In this document: positions 1 to 9,680 of the stretch, piece by piece
Numbering within the stretch: position 1 is the stretch's first letter
How the letters are laid out: the number at the start of each line of letters is the position of its first letter
Assembly (NCBI GenBank): GCA_026419775.2
Contig: JAOPGA020001275.1
Coordinates: forward strand, 1 to 46,643
Reading direction: 5' to 3'
DNA from: Acrasis kona
Lineage: Eukaryota; Heterolobosea; Eutetramitea; Acrasida; Acrasidae
DNA: 46,643 bases
Made by a program: the position numbers and the translations under genes
Notes under the pieces: generated by a model
The model's input: the letters and a program-made list of their open reading frames with translations, nothing else
The model's database searches: none
Told to the model about the DNA's origin: nothing

Positions 1-102
1 ACACACACCAACCAACCAACCAACCAACCAACCAACCAACCAACCAACCAACCAACCAACCAACCAACCAACCAACCCAAACCCAAACCCAAACCCAAAC
101 CT
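1..102. repeat. Telomere-like C-rich repeat tract
   Basis: A few AC dinucleotides lead into a run of about 17 CCAA units, which changes at about position 76 to four CCCAAA units (76-99) and then degenerates into AT-rich DNA. Read from the chromosome end, the other strand is TTGG/TTTGGG, that is G-rich toward the terminus, as expected of a left telomere. That the window begins exactly here supports a contig ending at a chromosome end. The switch between a 4-nt and a 6-nt unit is unusual. It could instead be an internal simple repeat that stopped the assembly. Confidence 0.7.
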
Positions 103-1748
103 AATTTATTTGTTTTGTTATTTTATCAATCCTGTCCAATTTTCATTACCAACCACAAATCATTTGAATTTATAGTACAAAATGAAGCTGTCAGTAAGCT
201 GTTTTATAATATTACATTATATATCATTTTTAAATTATATATAATATCAAATATAGCAATTATAACATAATTGTTCAAAAATTTCAAAAATTATAACAAA
301 TAAAGTTATCAAAATTTTAAATACACAATTGTGTAGACCTTGATGAGCTTTACAACTTTCATTATCAATATATTGTCATAATGTCATTATTAATAAAGAT
401 AAGTAACTATTTCATCAGTTTAGTCAAAAAGATCCAGGAATTTATAATAATCTTATTGTCAACCAATAAAAATTATATCACTGTGTAGATCTGTATTAGC
501 TCTGCACTTTTAATTTAACAACTTATGACTTTTAATCAATTTTAATTGAGTTATTTTCTTAAAACATATATTTTGTACCGACTTTTAAATCAAGGCTTTT
601 TCTATTGAGCCTAAGGCTATATCTCAATCAATAATGACTCAATGTCAAATCTGAGTTCACCATTGCAATCAACATAAAAAATCGAGTTAAATAAGACCGG
701 AAAAAAATTAAATCAATTTTAAATCAAATCTTATTAGGTTATATTCTTGGTCAATAATGACCCGCTGTCAAATCTGAAACAAGCGTTAGAATCAACACAG
801 AAAACCGGATCATATATCAATTTTTGTAATTTGCTATTTTTCTATTGGTCCCACAACGTGGCATCCTTATTTGGATACAAAATGTAAAATGACAAATTCT
901 TATTCAATAATGACTCAATGTCAGATCAAAGTTCATTATCACAATTAACATGAAAAATCGATTCATATAAGACCAAATAAGTTGTTATTTAATTCAGTTT
1001 AATTCAAATCTTTTCAAATCATAACACATTCTTTATCAATAATGACGCAATACCAAATCTGAGTTCACCGTTGCAATCAGCATAAAAAATCGAATCATAT
1101 AATATCAAAAGTTATTTTATAAATTTCAAATCATTTTAAATCAGAGCCAATTCTTAGTCAATAATGACACGCTGTCAAAACTAAAATAAGCGTCAGAATC
1201 AGCGTAAAAAATCGAGTAATATAAAATCGAAAATAAATTTAATCAATTTTCAATCAGACTATAGATTTTGACACTAATTTAAAAAAAATAAAACTATCTC
1301 ATTAGAATCAAAATTCGACGCTGATTCCGAAAATGTTTTCAAAATGTCTCTACAGTCAACCATGACATTTTTATACCTCCAACCCGTTTAGTCAATACCC
1401 AAACCCATGATTCCAGAAGTAGCACTGATGATAATACAACAAACTAGCATCAAGAATGTCAACGCTTTCCTGACTTTCTGCCAAAAAACATAGGTAGGTC
1501 CCAGCGCCTCGTCTTTGTTCATTTGGTCGATCTATTGAGCGCAATTTGTTACAAAATCAATCCCGATTCGTCGAATTTCCTTTTAAGACTTTAGGTTAAT
1601 GTAAAATCTACCTGTTGGGTATAAAGTATTTAGATACATATTAGTGAAGATCATACAATACGTAATTTAATATTTTGCTTCAGAGCTAACGTCTATCTCC
1701 GCTCGGAAAATAGTATATTTGTATTTACAATAAAACGTTGTCCGAAGC
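103..1748. other. AT-rich subtelomeric spacer
   Basis: This stretch lies between the telomere-like tract and the first gene. I see no convincing coding region: it is very AT-rich to about 1280, then less so from about 1350 to 1700. It contains the five-copy degenerate repeat listed separately. The part from about 1500 to 1748 should hold the promoter and 5' leader of the NHL gene, but I recognise no specific element. Confidence 0.6.
628..1230. repeat. Five degenerate subtelomeric repeat units
   Basis: Five units begin with the shared phrase TCAATAATGAC at 628, 751, 904, 1036 and 1158, spaced 123, 153, 132 and 122 bp. Each keeps about 75 bp that includes a later AAAATCGA-like block. Two subtypes can be seen. 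Units 1, 3 and 4 carry a GTTCA...GCAATCA-like middle, while units 2 and 5 carry AAGCGT.AGAATCA and a CGCTGTCAAA phrase. The divergence suggests an old array. No open frame runs through it. Confidence 0.8.
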
Positions 1749-2960
1749 ATGAGGAATCTTGCTGGGCTCATATTGCTGCTATGTTGTCTGAGCGTTGAGC
1801 CTCAAGCTGCCATCATCAATACTTTTGCTGGAAATGGATTTGTGAGCTATTCTGGAGAGAATGTTTTAGGAACAACATTTCAAGTCACAAGTTACGCGGT
1901 CGCCTATGATTCGTCGAAATCGTTGTTGTACTTCACAAATCTACATCGAGTACAGGTGCTCGATTGTGTCACTGGTCTCGTTAATTCTATAGCAGGAACA
2001 GCCATCGGTGGATATAATGGCGACAATATCATAGCTACAAATGCTCAACTTAATAGCCCTAAAGGAATAGTAGTCGACATTGTTAACAACCTTGTTTACA
2101 TTGCTGATAGTAGCAACAATCGTATCAGAGTAGTGAACAGAACAACAAACATCATCTCTACCTTTGCAGGAACAGGAGCAGCAAATTATAACGGCGACAG
2201 CATCACATCTACTAGTGCTCAAGTGTTTTATCCTTTAGGAATAGCTATTGATAACGTCAACAACCTTGTTTACATTGTTGATGGTCACAATCATCGCATC
2301 AGAGTAGTAAATAGAACAAACAACATCATCTCTACTTTTGCAGGAACAGGAACGATTGGATATAATGGCGACAACATCAATGCTAGTAGTGCTCAACTTG
2401 ACTATCCATACGGCATAGCAGTCGACATCGTCAACAACCTTGTTTACATTGCTGATAGTAGTAATAATCGCATCAGAGTAGTAAATAGAACAAACAACAT
2501 CATCTCTACTTTTGCAGGAACAGGAACGATTGGATATAATGGCGACGGCATAACAGTTACTAATGCTCAGCTTTTCACACCTTCAGGATTGACAATCGAC
2601 ATTGCGAATAATCTTGTCTACATTGTCGATTATGGCAATCATCGCATAAGAGTAGTGAACAGAACAAACAACATCATCTCTACTTTTGCAGGAACAGGAG
2701 CAGCTGGATATAACGGCGACGGCATCACAGCCACCAGTGCTCAACTTTTTAATCCTTCAAGAGTATCATTTGACAACGTCAACAATATAATTTTTATTGC
2801 TGATAATGGAAATAAGCGAATTAGGTCGGTTGTTGTTAGTACTAACAACAAGGTTATCAATACATTAATTGGCACGGGATTCACTATCTTTAGTGGAGAT
2901 TTGACCTTAGCAATTAACGCACAACTTGATTCACCCTGGGATTCACCATTATTCATGTAG
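1749..2960 (+). CDS. Secreted NHL-repeat beta-propeller protein
   Basis: An intronless frame of 403 aa begins with a clear signal peptide (residues 1-21, hydrophobic LILLLCCL core). It then carries seven blades marked by FAGTG..GYNGD and LVYIAD..NNRIRVVN phrases at a 58-residue period, the pattern of NHL propellers. NHL propellers bind protein, RNA or ligands; no partner can be inferred here. Middle blades are almost identical at DNA level, pointing to recent duplication or conversion. The stop at 2958 cuts the last blade. In the next frame, from about 2936 to 3034, reading continues with HVVDEIFVIRVDG-like sequence, so a single-base deletion near 2938 probably truncated the original 3' end. 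Confidence 0.85.
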   Translation: MRNLAGLILLLCCLSVEPQAAIINTFAGNGFVSYSGENVLGTTFQVTSYAVAYDSSKSLLYFTNLHRVQVLDCVTGLVNSIAGTAIGGYNGDNIIATNAQLNSPKGIVVDIVNNLVYIADSSNNRIRVVNRTTNIISTFAGTGAANYNGDSITSTSAQVFYPLGIAIDNVNNLVYIVDGHNHRIRVVNRTNNIISTFAGTGTIGYNGDNINASSAQLDYPYGIAVDIVNNLVYIADSSNNRIRVVNRTNNIISTFAGTGTIGYNGDGITVTNAQLFTPSGLTIDIANNLVYIVDYGNHRIRVVNRTNNIISTFAGTGAAGYNGDGITATSAQLFNPSRVSFDNVNNIIFIADNGNKRIRSVVVSTNNKVINTLIGTGFTIFSGDLTLAINAQLDSPWDSPLFM

Positions 2961-3046
2961 TCGACGAGATTTTTGTAATCCGTGTTGATGGTCCCAGAGA
3001 AACCACTTGTTTCAACTTGACTTTTCATCATTAATATTTTGAGTTA

Positions 3047-5380
3047 TTGAACCGTCATTATCCCCTTCCAAACCCCACAGGTGTTCAAAAATTAAATATC
3101 GTTAATCAATTTACAAAGGTTCGTTCAACCTTGAAATACATTTTCGATCAAGTTCACGTCCATGCACCAGAGCATGCGAAACAAGACTACGAGTTCTTGT
3201 GCAGTTTGATTGCAAGCGACCAGCACATTACCCCTACTGACAAAAACCTTGGACTAGGCTTATGGTCACATGCGAGTTACCGACAACATTTGTTAAAACA
3301 TCTCCATCGAAGTCCATGCTACCAACCATATGTATTCAAGCCCGAAAATCATGTTGAGGCTGTTGATATATTTATCAACCAATTACATTTAAATGGTTCA
3401 CACATGTATGCGACAATTTTAAACAAAAAGATGAGAGAATAATTACCAAAGCATGCAAAAGATTTAGCAAGATTTTATTTACTACCAAAGGTACATAAGA
3501 CTCCGGTGAAAGGAAGACCCATCGTGGCAGCGTATAATACATACACCACAGCAGTATCAAAAGTCTTGAGCAAGAGNTTAAATCTACTAATGCAACAATT
3601 TATCCTCGCCAATAACAATCCCACAAGCGACCTCTACCAACGGATACCAATAGTTAAAACCTCGTATCAAGCAAGGGTAGAATTTGTCAACTTTATAAAT
3701 GAACGGAACGAATTCTTTACAACGAATGGAAAGACCCCAGAGTTTGTTCAACGTTCATACGATTTTACATCATTGTATACTGAGCTCCGATTTGATGTTA
3801 TTTACAGAGCTTTTCAGGATTTATTCCCGTATGCAAATAAGCTAGACCCAATTACTTGGTGTCCATCGGCATGGAAATCTCTAATGCTGATGTTACGCTT
3901 CGTCGTGGAAAATAATTATTTTTGGGTTCCTTTCCAGTTAACAAGGACCTACCAGAACACGAACAATCCTTACCGCAAACTTTCAAACAACTCATCGGCA
4001 TTCCTATGGGAACAAATGCAAGTCCCGAAATTGCCAACCTTACATTAGTATCCAAAGAGTTCAATTTCGCCAGGTGGTGTTTTCAAAGCACTAATTTCGG
4101 GTGAATTGGTCCGTTATCGCAGGATCTGTACACATTTTGAACAATTCGATGAGGTTCGTTCTCGACTCAGGGAGCGACTTCTAAAACGTGGCTACAAGTT
4201 ACATTTTATTAATCGAGTNTTCCGACAGTATTCGTGGTTCGATATTGGACTACCCAAGTTGGATTACAAGATGAANGTTGAGAAGGCTAGAGCGAAAACA
4301 TCGTTCGAGTGGACCGAAAAGCCAAAGGTACCCGTCCTTCGTATACTCCACTTTACGTCACCGTCAATACCATACAGGAACATTCTAAAATATTTATCCA
4401 TCGTTTATGACCTCCCGCCAGGCATGATGGACAGAGTAATCATCTCTAATATGCGGTTACCGAATGTTCTTGAAATCATTCAACAGGTTCGTGCCAGATT
4501 GTTGAGAAGTCATCCTAATTGGTTCTTATTACCATACCCTCAACGATTACAATTAACCAAAAAATGCTTTGCACGGACTGTTGGATTTTATAGTGACAAG
4601 CACACGCAGCGGACGACGTTCGCTGCACAAAGAATAATAAAGGCGCTGCAGAAGGAGCATGGAGTTGCGTTATCCAGTGAGTTTCATAACCAACTTCGAC
4701 AAATTGATCAACGGTCGATACACGATTACCTGCAACCAATCACCACCCCTCCTGCGTTATTATCTACAATCGTGTTTGATCAAATTCACCCGCTGATTTA
4801 TGCACCATTTTGCAACTCAGCACCAGGCTTATATAGAGTTCCATTACCGACGATTGAAATTCCACCAATTGTCATTGAAGAAATTCAGGATGATGCCGCC
4901 CCAATATTAGAACCAATGGCGAATCACATTTTGGACGAATTACAGGAACCGAATGAATTAAATGAACAGGGCATGGAACGCCCATTACCGGCAGATGCAC
5001 CCAATACTGCGACTGATCCGAAGCATTCGAAAAAGCGAAAAGCTCAACAAGCCTTGACCGATCCTGATCTGAATTACTTAGAATTCCATCCTAATAAAAG
5101 AAGGAAGTATCTAAAGGAAAAGGAGAAGGAGAAGAATAAAAAATATTGGTCAAAAATATTTGCAAAAGCAGGAGGGGCCAAACCCCCGTTGCAACCCCAA
5201 AACCCAATTCCGCCACCCACAAGTTCCACGGCATCAGGTTCGGAGAACCTGAGCCCAAATACACCAAAACCAGATCACCCCACCCTTGATGTTTATAACA
5301 CAAATACAATGCAGGAACAGAGTGAGGAGTTACAAGAAGAAGGTTCGAAAATGGATATGACGGATGAGAGGACATTATAA
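3047..5380 (+). pseudogene. Degenerate Penelope-like reverse transcriptase
   Basis: Pieces in order are a DKN-type N-terminal block (about 3230), FYLLPKVHK..GRPIV (about 3475-3525), YDFTSLYT (about 3760, RT motif A), GIPMGTNASPEIANL (about 3990-4040, motif B) and SGELVRYRRIC...LLKRGY (about 4097-4195, the helical tail typical of Penelope-like elements). Lesions are an in-frame TAA at 3440, a frameshift near 3918, and a jump near 4045 that joins motif B directly to the tail and so removes the catalytic YxDD region. The remaining 380 residues lack a visible GIY-YIG nuclease and end in a Lys/Glu- and Pro-rich segment. Three Ns fall inside it (3577, 4219, 4276). It is a dead copy; membership in the endonuclease-lacking telomeric branch is inferred. 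Confidence 0.75.
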
Positions 5381-5392
5381 TTAACACAGTGA

Positions 5393-5643
5393 CAGTGCTT
5401 CGCACTGCCACTCATAATATAATGAACGTATTGGTTTATTTTTCCAACTGCTACGCAGTTGTTTTTTCTTGAAGAGAACACACGTGTATATTACAATAAA
5501 GACTCTGTCAACTGGATCGCCTGCGGCGATTTGGATTTTTATCTAGAAATTAAGAGTTCACTTCACTAGTCGCTACCGCTCCGACAAAGTCTAACACTCT
5601 CTTCACCACAAGTCTCATAACCATCGCTCACTTCGTTCGCGAT
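5393..5643. repeat. Cluster of short GC-rich hairpins
   Basis: In about 250 bp of otherwise AT-rich DNA there are CAGTGC-TTC-GCACTG (5393-5407), CAACTGC-TAC-GCAGTTG followed by six T (5445-5467), an ACACGTGT palindrome near 5480 and ATCGCC-TGC-GGCGAT (5516-5530). A weaker GTCG/CGAC pair lies at 5569-5585 and ATCGC/GCGAT at 5623-5643. Three have perfect arms of 6-7 bp around a 3-nt loop. They lie between the dead reverse transcriptase and a transposase and may belong to the end structure of either element. Confidence 0.7.
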
Positions 5644-5664
5644 ATTGTAGGAAACCCAATAATT

Positions 5665-6468
5665 TTGAAGGAAGTGGGAGAAGAGCTTGAGAGAACTGGT
5701 TTGGTGGAAAAATATAGTGACCCATTACTTCATGTTTCCAATGTTGGTCGATCCCGACAGTTTACAGCCAGAGAGCAACTCGCCATGTTCTTTTTTTATA
5801 TGCGACATTATACTGTTGAAGATGTAGTTGCATTTGTTTTTGAAACAACTCAATCAACATGTCATAAGTATCTAGAGACAACTCGCCGTGTATTGTTCAA
5901 ACTATTTGGTCCCATCCAATTTCCAGACAGAACCGAGCGCGACAAATCATCTATAGATTTTGAAGGGAAAACAGTGGCGGCCATTACAGACGGAGTTGAA
6001 CAGCAAATTACATCATCAGCAGTAAAGTGGAAGGATCAAATCACATTTAGTGGGAAGAAGAAAAAATGTACATTAACAAAGCAGGCCTCATGCTGTCCTA
6101 AAGGAAAGGTAATGCACTTATCGCTTTCATATCCTGGAAGTTTCAACGATCTAATGGTGTACCAAGCAAACAAAATTCATGAAATGCTTGACCCTGATGA
6201 AAGTGTTGGTGCTGATGCTGGTTATAAAGGCATTCCAAATGGAATTATTTCAAAAGATGCCAAAAATGCTGACGAGCAAACAAAGGAATGGAATAACAAA
6301 TGGGCATCGTATAGAACAGTCATCGAAAATGTATTTTCCCACACCAAACATTGGCAAGTCTGCTCCACAAAGTTTCGATTTAATTGTTCCCTCCAAGAAT
6401 GCCGAGCGAAACACCATGAGTTTTGGACAATGTTCAAACCAGTTCACAACAAATACCATTGTCACTGA
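5665..6468 (+). pseudogene. DDE_Tnp_4-type transposase, 5' end damaged
   Basis: The frame encodes a transposase of the IS5/PIF-Harbinger DDE_4 class, which cuts and joins DNA at element ends. An N-terminal helix-turn-helix region (REQLAMFFFYMRHYT...) precedes the catalytic core: Asp109 in ITDGVEQ, Asp162 in PGSFNDLMVY, GADAGYKG, and Glu221 in TVIENVFSH. The catalytic triad is therefore intact. The frame is open upstream to 5554 but has no ATG before 5785, deep inside the domain, so the true start is missing, spliced in, or lost. No terminal repeats were found around it. The upstream coding-like stretch runs into the hairpin cluster. Confidence 0.75.
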
Positions 6469-6599
6469 AATTAGGTGACTCTAGTCTTCTATGAGTATTG
6501 TTTGCAGATTCCACCATGTTTGTGTTATTTGGAACAATATCCCAGTTAGGATTACTGCAACCACAGATTACATTGGTAGTGTCAAAACAATAAACAATA

Positions 6600-8432
6600 G
6601 ACCTATATGGCGATGACTTAGTCTAGACGTTAAGACTTCTTCAAGATTAACTAGACGGAGTTGACTTCAACTAGACAAAGTTTTATTCGATTAGAATCAG
6701 TCATTGGCAGTTTCCTTCTTCATGTTAAAAACGGCTATGTACTAATAAATAGATCTCAGTCTTTTTCTGTAAATAAAGCCTTTTTTAGTTGATTAACGTA
6801 TTTTGATGTGATTCAATCAATTTGTTTTCGGTTATTCTTTGTATAATTCATAACTCATTTTCCATATGACTACATCATAAAGATAAGAAAAAATCGGTTG
6901 GTATGCCACGTAGAAGAGGGGAAGATCGCATTGAACTGCTACTCAATGCAGCACATGCAGCAGACAACAATCGAAATGAAGAAGTTCGAGCTGCAGTTGA
7001 CATCGAACGACAGCGTGACATCAACGCAATTATTGAGAATGCTGAGCGACAGGAAGAAGAAGAAAATGCTTTCTTTAACAAGATCAAGAATGGAAGGCAT
7101 GGTGATAATGGAGTCAAAGCTTTAACTGGGTTTTATCCTAATGAAATTAAAGAGTTGTATGCAGTAGTTGAATCAAAACTGAGAGCTCTGTCAACTAGAG
7201 GCCCAAAACCAAAATATAGCCTCTTTGATCGATTTGTGATCACTCTTATGCAACTGAAGCATCTTGACACTTGGCCAAAACTAGCTGTCAACCTTAATTT
7301 AGACGAGTCATCCCTCCACAAGCAGTTTTACAAAATTCTGTACGCNATAGAGAAGCCTCTTAAAAGAACATTCCAAAGAAAGAAAGATTATGAGGATGTT
7401 TTTAATGTTGCTGGTTCTGACGTGTATGGTTCTTTGCTTTTAGTTGTAGATGTCCATTTTCAGCAATGCTTTCGTCCGACAGGAAGATTTGGAGATGTGA
7501 AGCACTATCACTCTTTTAAACACTGGGATTATGGACTCAAAACACAGACCACGCATTACCTTGATGGATCTCTTCTCCATGCCACACCACATTATCCAGG
7601 AAGTACACATGACTTCTCAATATATAAAAAGCATGTTGGGGAAATTAACTCGCTCTTAAAAAAGACAGATGAAGANAAAGAGTATCAAGATCAAGACCCT
7701 TTACACCAACAGTATCCAGATTCATGGGGAATCCTTGGTGACAAGGCATATGTTGGTGGTGAAAAAATCAGTAGAATGATTAGCATTGCCAAAGAAGACC
7801 AGATTGTGACACGTGCTGATCGAGAACGAAATATAAGACTCTCACGTTCACGTGTCATTATTGAGAACTTTTATGGACGAATGCTTCTACTTTGGGGAAT
7901 CATGAAGCGGATCTACAAATATGATCATGAGCATTATGACACCNTTTTTTCTGTTTGTGCTAGCTTGACCAACTTCCACCTTATTAGAAACCCTTTACGT
8001 GCTGAGGAGGGTATTTATTATAGAGATTACATTGCAAAAATCATTGAAGAAGGAAAAGAGCGCACAGAAAAGAAACAAGAGCAAAAGCAACGGTCATATC
8101 GTAAAAACAAGCGCATGCGTCTAATGATGAACGAAGAGTACGAGCATGATCAGGATGGTGACAAACTCTGATGACGACTTCTAAAATCTATCCATGAAAA
8201 AGGCGATGTATATTAATCACTTCATATTGTAAAAATAAAGTCTTTTTGTATTGGTGTTTGTTATTATTATTAGAACAATGTTTTGCCATCGCATGCTGGA
8301 ATTGGAGTTAGATCAAATAAATACGCAATGACTCGATCTAATCGTATTTAACACAATCTAATCGAAGTTGACCAAGTAATATCTGCCAAGACAAAGTCTT
8401 TACGTTTAGATTGAGTCATCGCCATATAGGTC
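6600..8432 (+). mobile_element. PIF/Harbinger-type DNA transposon with TIRs and TA duplication
   Basis: The left end begins GACCTATATGGCGATGAC at 6600 and the right end at 8432 is its exact inverted copy. Homology continues imperfectly for about 120 bp into each end, including a second block around TCAGTCATTGG (left) and its inverse CAATGACTCGA (right). TA (6598-6599 and 8433-8434) flanks both sides as a probable 2-bp target duplication. The 1,833-bp interior holds one transposase gene and AATAAA-type 3' signals. Element ends, duplication and a full-length gene suggest a fairly recent insertion, although three Ns are present. Confidence 0.85.
6903..8171 (+). CDS. Harbinger-type DDE transposase
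   Basis: A single frame of 422 aa starts with ATG and a basic, Arg/Glu-rich N-terminus (MPRRRGEDRIELL). A helix-turn-helix-like region around residues 100-145 comes next, then the DDE_4 core: Asp183 in VVDVHF, Asp237 in PGSTHDF, LGDKAYVGG, and Glu321 in VIIENFYGRMLLLWG. The C-terminus is strongly basic. Length and motif spacing suit a complete transposase. Ns at 7346, 7676 and 7944 leave three residues unknown but do not break the frame. It sits centrally in the 6600-8432 element. It is not a close match to the transposase at 5665. Confidence 0.88.
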   Translation: MPRRRGEDRIELLLNAAHAADNNRNEEVRAAVDIERQRDINAIIENAERQEEEENAFFNKIKNGRHGDNGVKALTGFYPNEIKELYAVVESKLRALSTRGPKPKYSLFDRFVITLMQLKHLDTWPKLAVNLNLDESSLHKQFYKILYXIEKPLKRTFQRKKDYEDVFNVAGSDVYGSLLLVVDVHFQQCFRPTGRFGDVKHYHSFKHWDYGLKTQTTHYLDGSLLHATPHYPGSTHDFSIYKKHVGEINSLLKKTDEXKEYQDQDPLHQQYPDSWGILGDKAYVGGEKISRMISIAKEDQIVTRADRERNIRLSRSRVIIENFYGRMLLLWGIMKRIYKYDHEHYDTXFSVCASLTNFHLIRNPLRAEEGIYYRDYIAKIIEEGKERTEKKQEQKQRSYRKNKRMRLMMNEEYEHDQDGDKL

Positions 8433-8535
8433 TAATTGTGAATTTATTATAATCGCGATGATAGACAGTTTTTTCTTATATACGAACCACGATGTGTTGA
8501 ATGAAAATGGTTTCGTTTTGTTTTGATTATTTATT

Positions 8536-9564
8536 ATGATACAGTCGTTGAATGTTAACTCAAATTGTTGCTTTCAATCTAGCTTCAAGTCTGTTCTTTC
8601 AATGTCCTTTTGCCTTACAAAAATGTTGAGGTCTTCACATTTGACAATGTCAGCAAAGCATTATTGTCTTGCAATGTATTCCAAAGTTCCGCCCAACACT
8701 CAATTCGGATTGCCCACAAGAGATGATATTATGTCACAAACGAAGAAATACGTCATCACAGAGAATAACTCCGAACAAATGGAAGACAATCAAATTACAT
8801 CGTTAAACATTTTTATGAAGAGGTCTGATAGAGTCACGATGATAAAAGACGGACCCACCCAAACTTTCCCTAACTATCAAGTTGAGATAGGCTCTCAAGA
8901 GGATGGTGCACAAAGAGTTAGAAGATTTGAACTCACTGGTACTCACCACGCATTTTTGAAAGAAGAAAACTACTTGAGCGCGACCAAGCCTCACTTTGTT
9001 TTTTACATGAGTGACGTTGCACTTTCATCCAAACCATTCCCAAAAGCAAGGCGATATGAGTTGTCATCCGACTCGAAATTTTCAAATGCTCAATTAATGC
9101 ATTTGATATACAAAGATGAACATGTTAAAGAGGGTAGGGCAGTAATCAAATTAAAAAGTTTAAATAAAAATATAGATGGTTTTATACCCATCGCTAGTAC
9201 GGAATTCTTAAGTCAGTCTTCAAAGTGGTGCATTCAATTGGATAGTGTCAATTACTTTTTGATGATTTGTAGTAATGGAGAATTTAAAGTAATTAACATG
9301 TTTTGCTACCACCTCGGCACATCTTTGTTTGAGGGACAAGTTCACGAAACAGTAAGGAACACAGCAATAGAATGCCCAAAATGTGAATTTAAATTTACAA
9401 ATGTGGACGAAGCAGGTTTTGATGTAAAAATAATAGACAATGTTGTACATGCTAGATTGGATGCATCAAATAGAAATACAGGTAGACCTGTAATGTCAAA
9501 TATTGAGACTCTAGACTCTTTTGTCAAACAACACCAAGTTCAGTTCGTGCGATGTACCAAATAA
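8536..9564 (+). CDS. Rieske-like domain protein with CxH...CxxC ligands
   Basis: A 342-residue frame with a Ser/Lys-rich N-terminus that could be a mitochondrial presequence. The C-terminal region (about 228-310) follows the Rieske pattern: WCIQL, an S-N-G-E-F-K-V strand, then Cys257-x-His259 and, 20 residues later, Cys280-x2-Cys283, ending with a VVHARL strand. In ordinary Rieske proteins the last ligand is His, not Cys. If metal is bound, coordination would be three Cys and one His. The first 220 residues are unrecognised. It starts about 100 bp beyond the transposon and is not itself part of the element. The fold assignment is moderate; [2Fe-2S] binding is inference. Confidence 0.6.
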   Translation: MIQSLNVNSNCCFQSSFKSVLSMSFCLTKMLRSSHLTMSAKHYCLAMYSKVPPNTQFGLPTRDDIMSQTKKYVITENNSEQMEDNQITSLNIFMKRSDRVTMIKDGPTQTFPNYQVEIGSQEDGAQRVRRFELTGTHHAFLKEENYLSATKPHFVFYMSDVALSSKPFPKARRYELSSDSKFSNAQLMHLIYKDEHVKEGRAVIKLKSLNKNIDGFIPIASTEFLSQSSKWCIQLDSVNYFLMICSNGEFKVINMFCYHLGTSLFEGQVHETVRNTAIECPKCEFKFTNVDEAGFDVKIIDNVVHARLDASNRNTGRPVMSNIETLDSFVKQHQVQFVRCTK

Positions 9565-9680
9565 ACCTTCATTTTGATAAATGTTATGTTACAAAGTCAA
9601 TTGGACAACACGCGCAGTGAAAACACACTTGGATACCGTTACCAATTGAAACCTTGAGACCAATCGATTCAATCAAACAT

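Noticed and set aside
628-1230. CRISPR array
   Set aside because: Repeats are long, degenerate and lack regular unique spacers, and the window is eukaryotic.
5381-5664. Hammerhead ribozyme expected with a Penelope-like element
   Set aside because: I looked for the CTGATGA and GAAA core on both strands near the element and did not find a convincing pairing.
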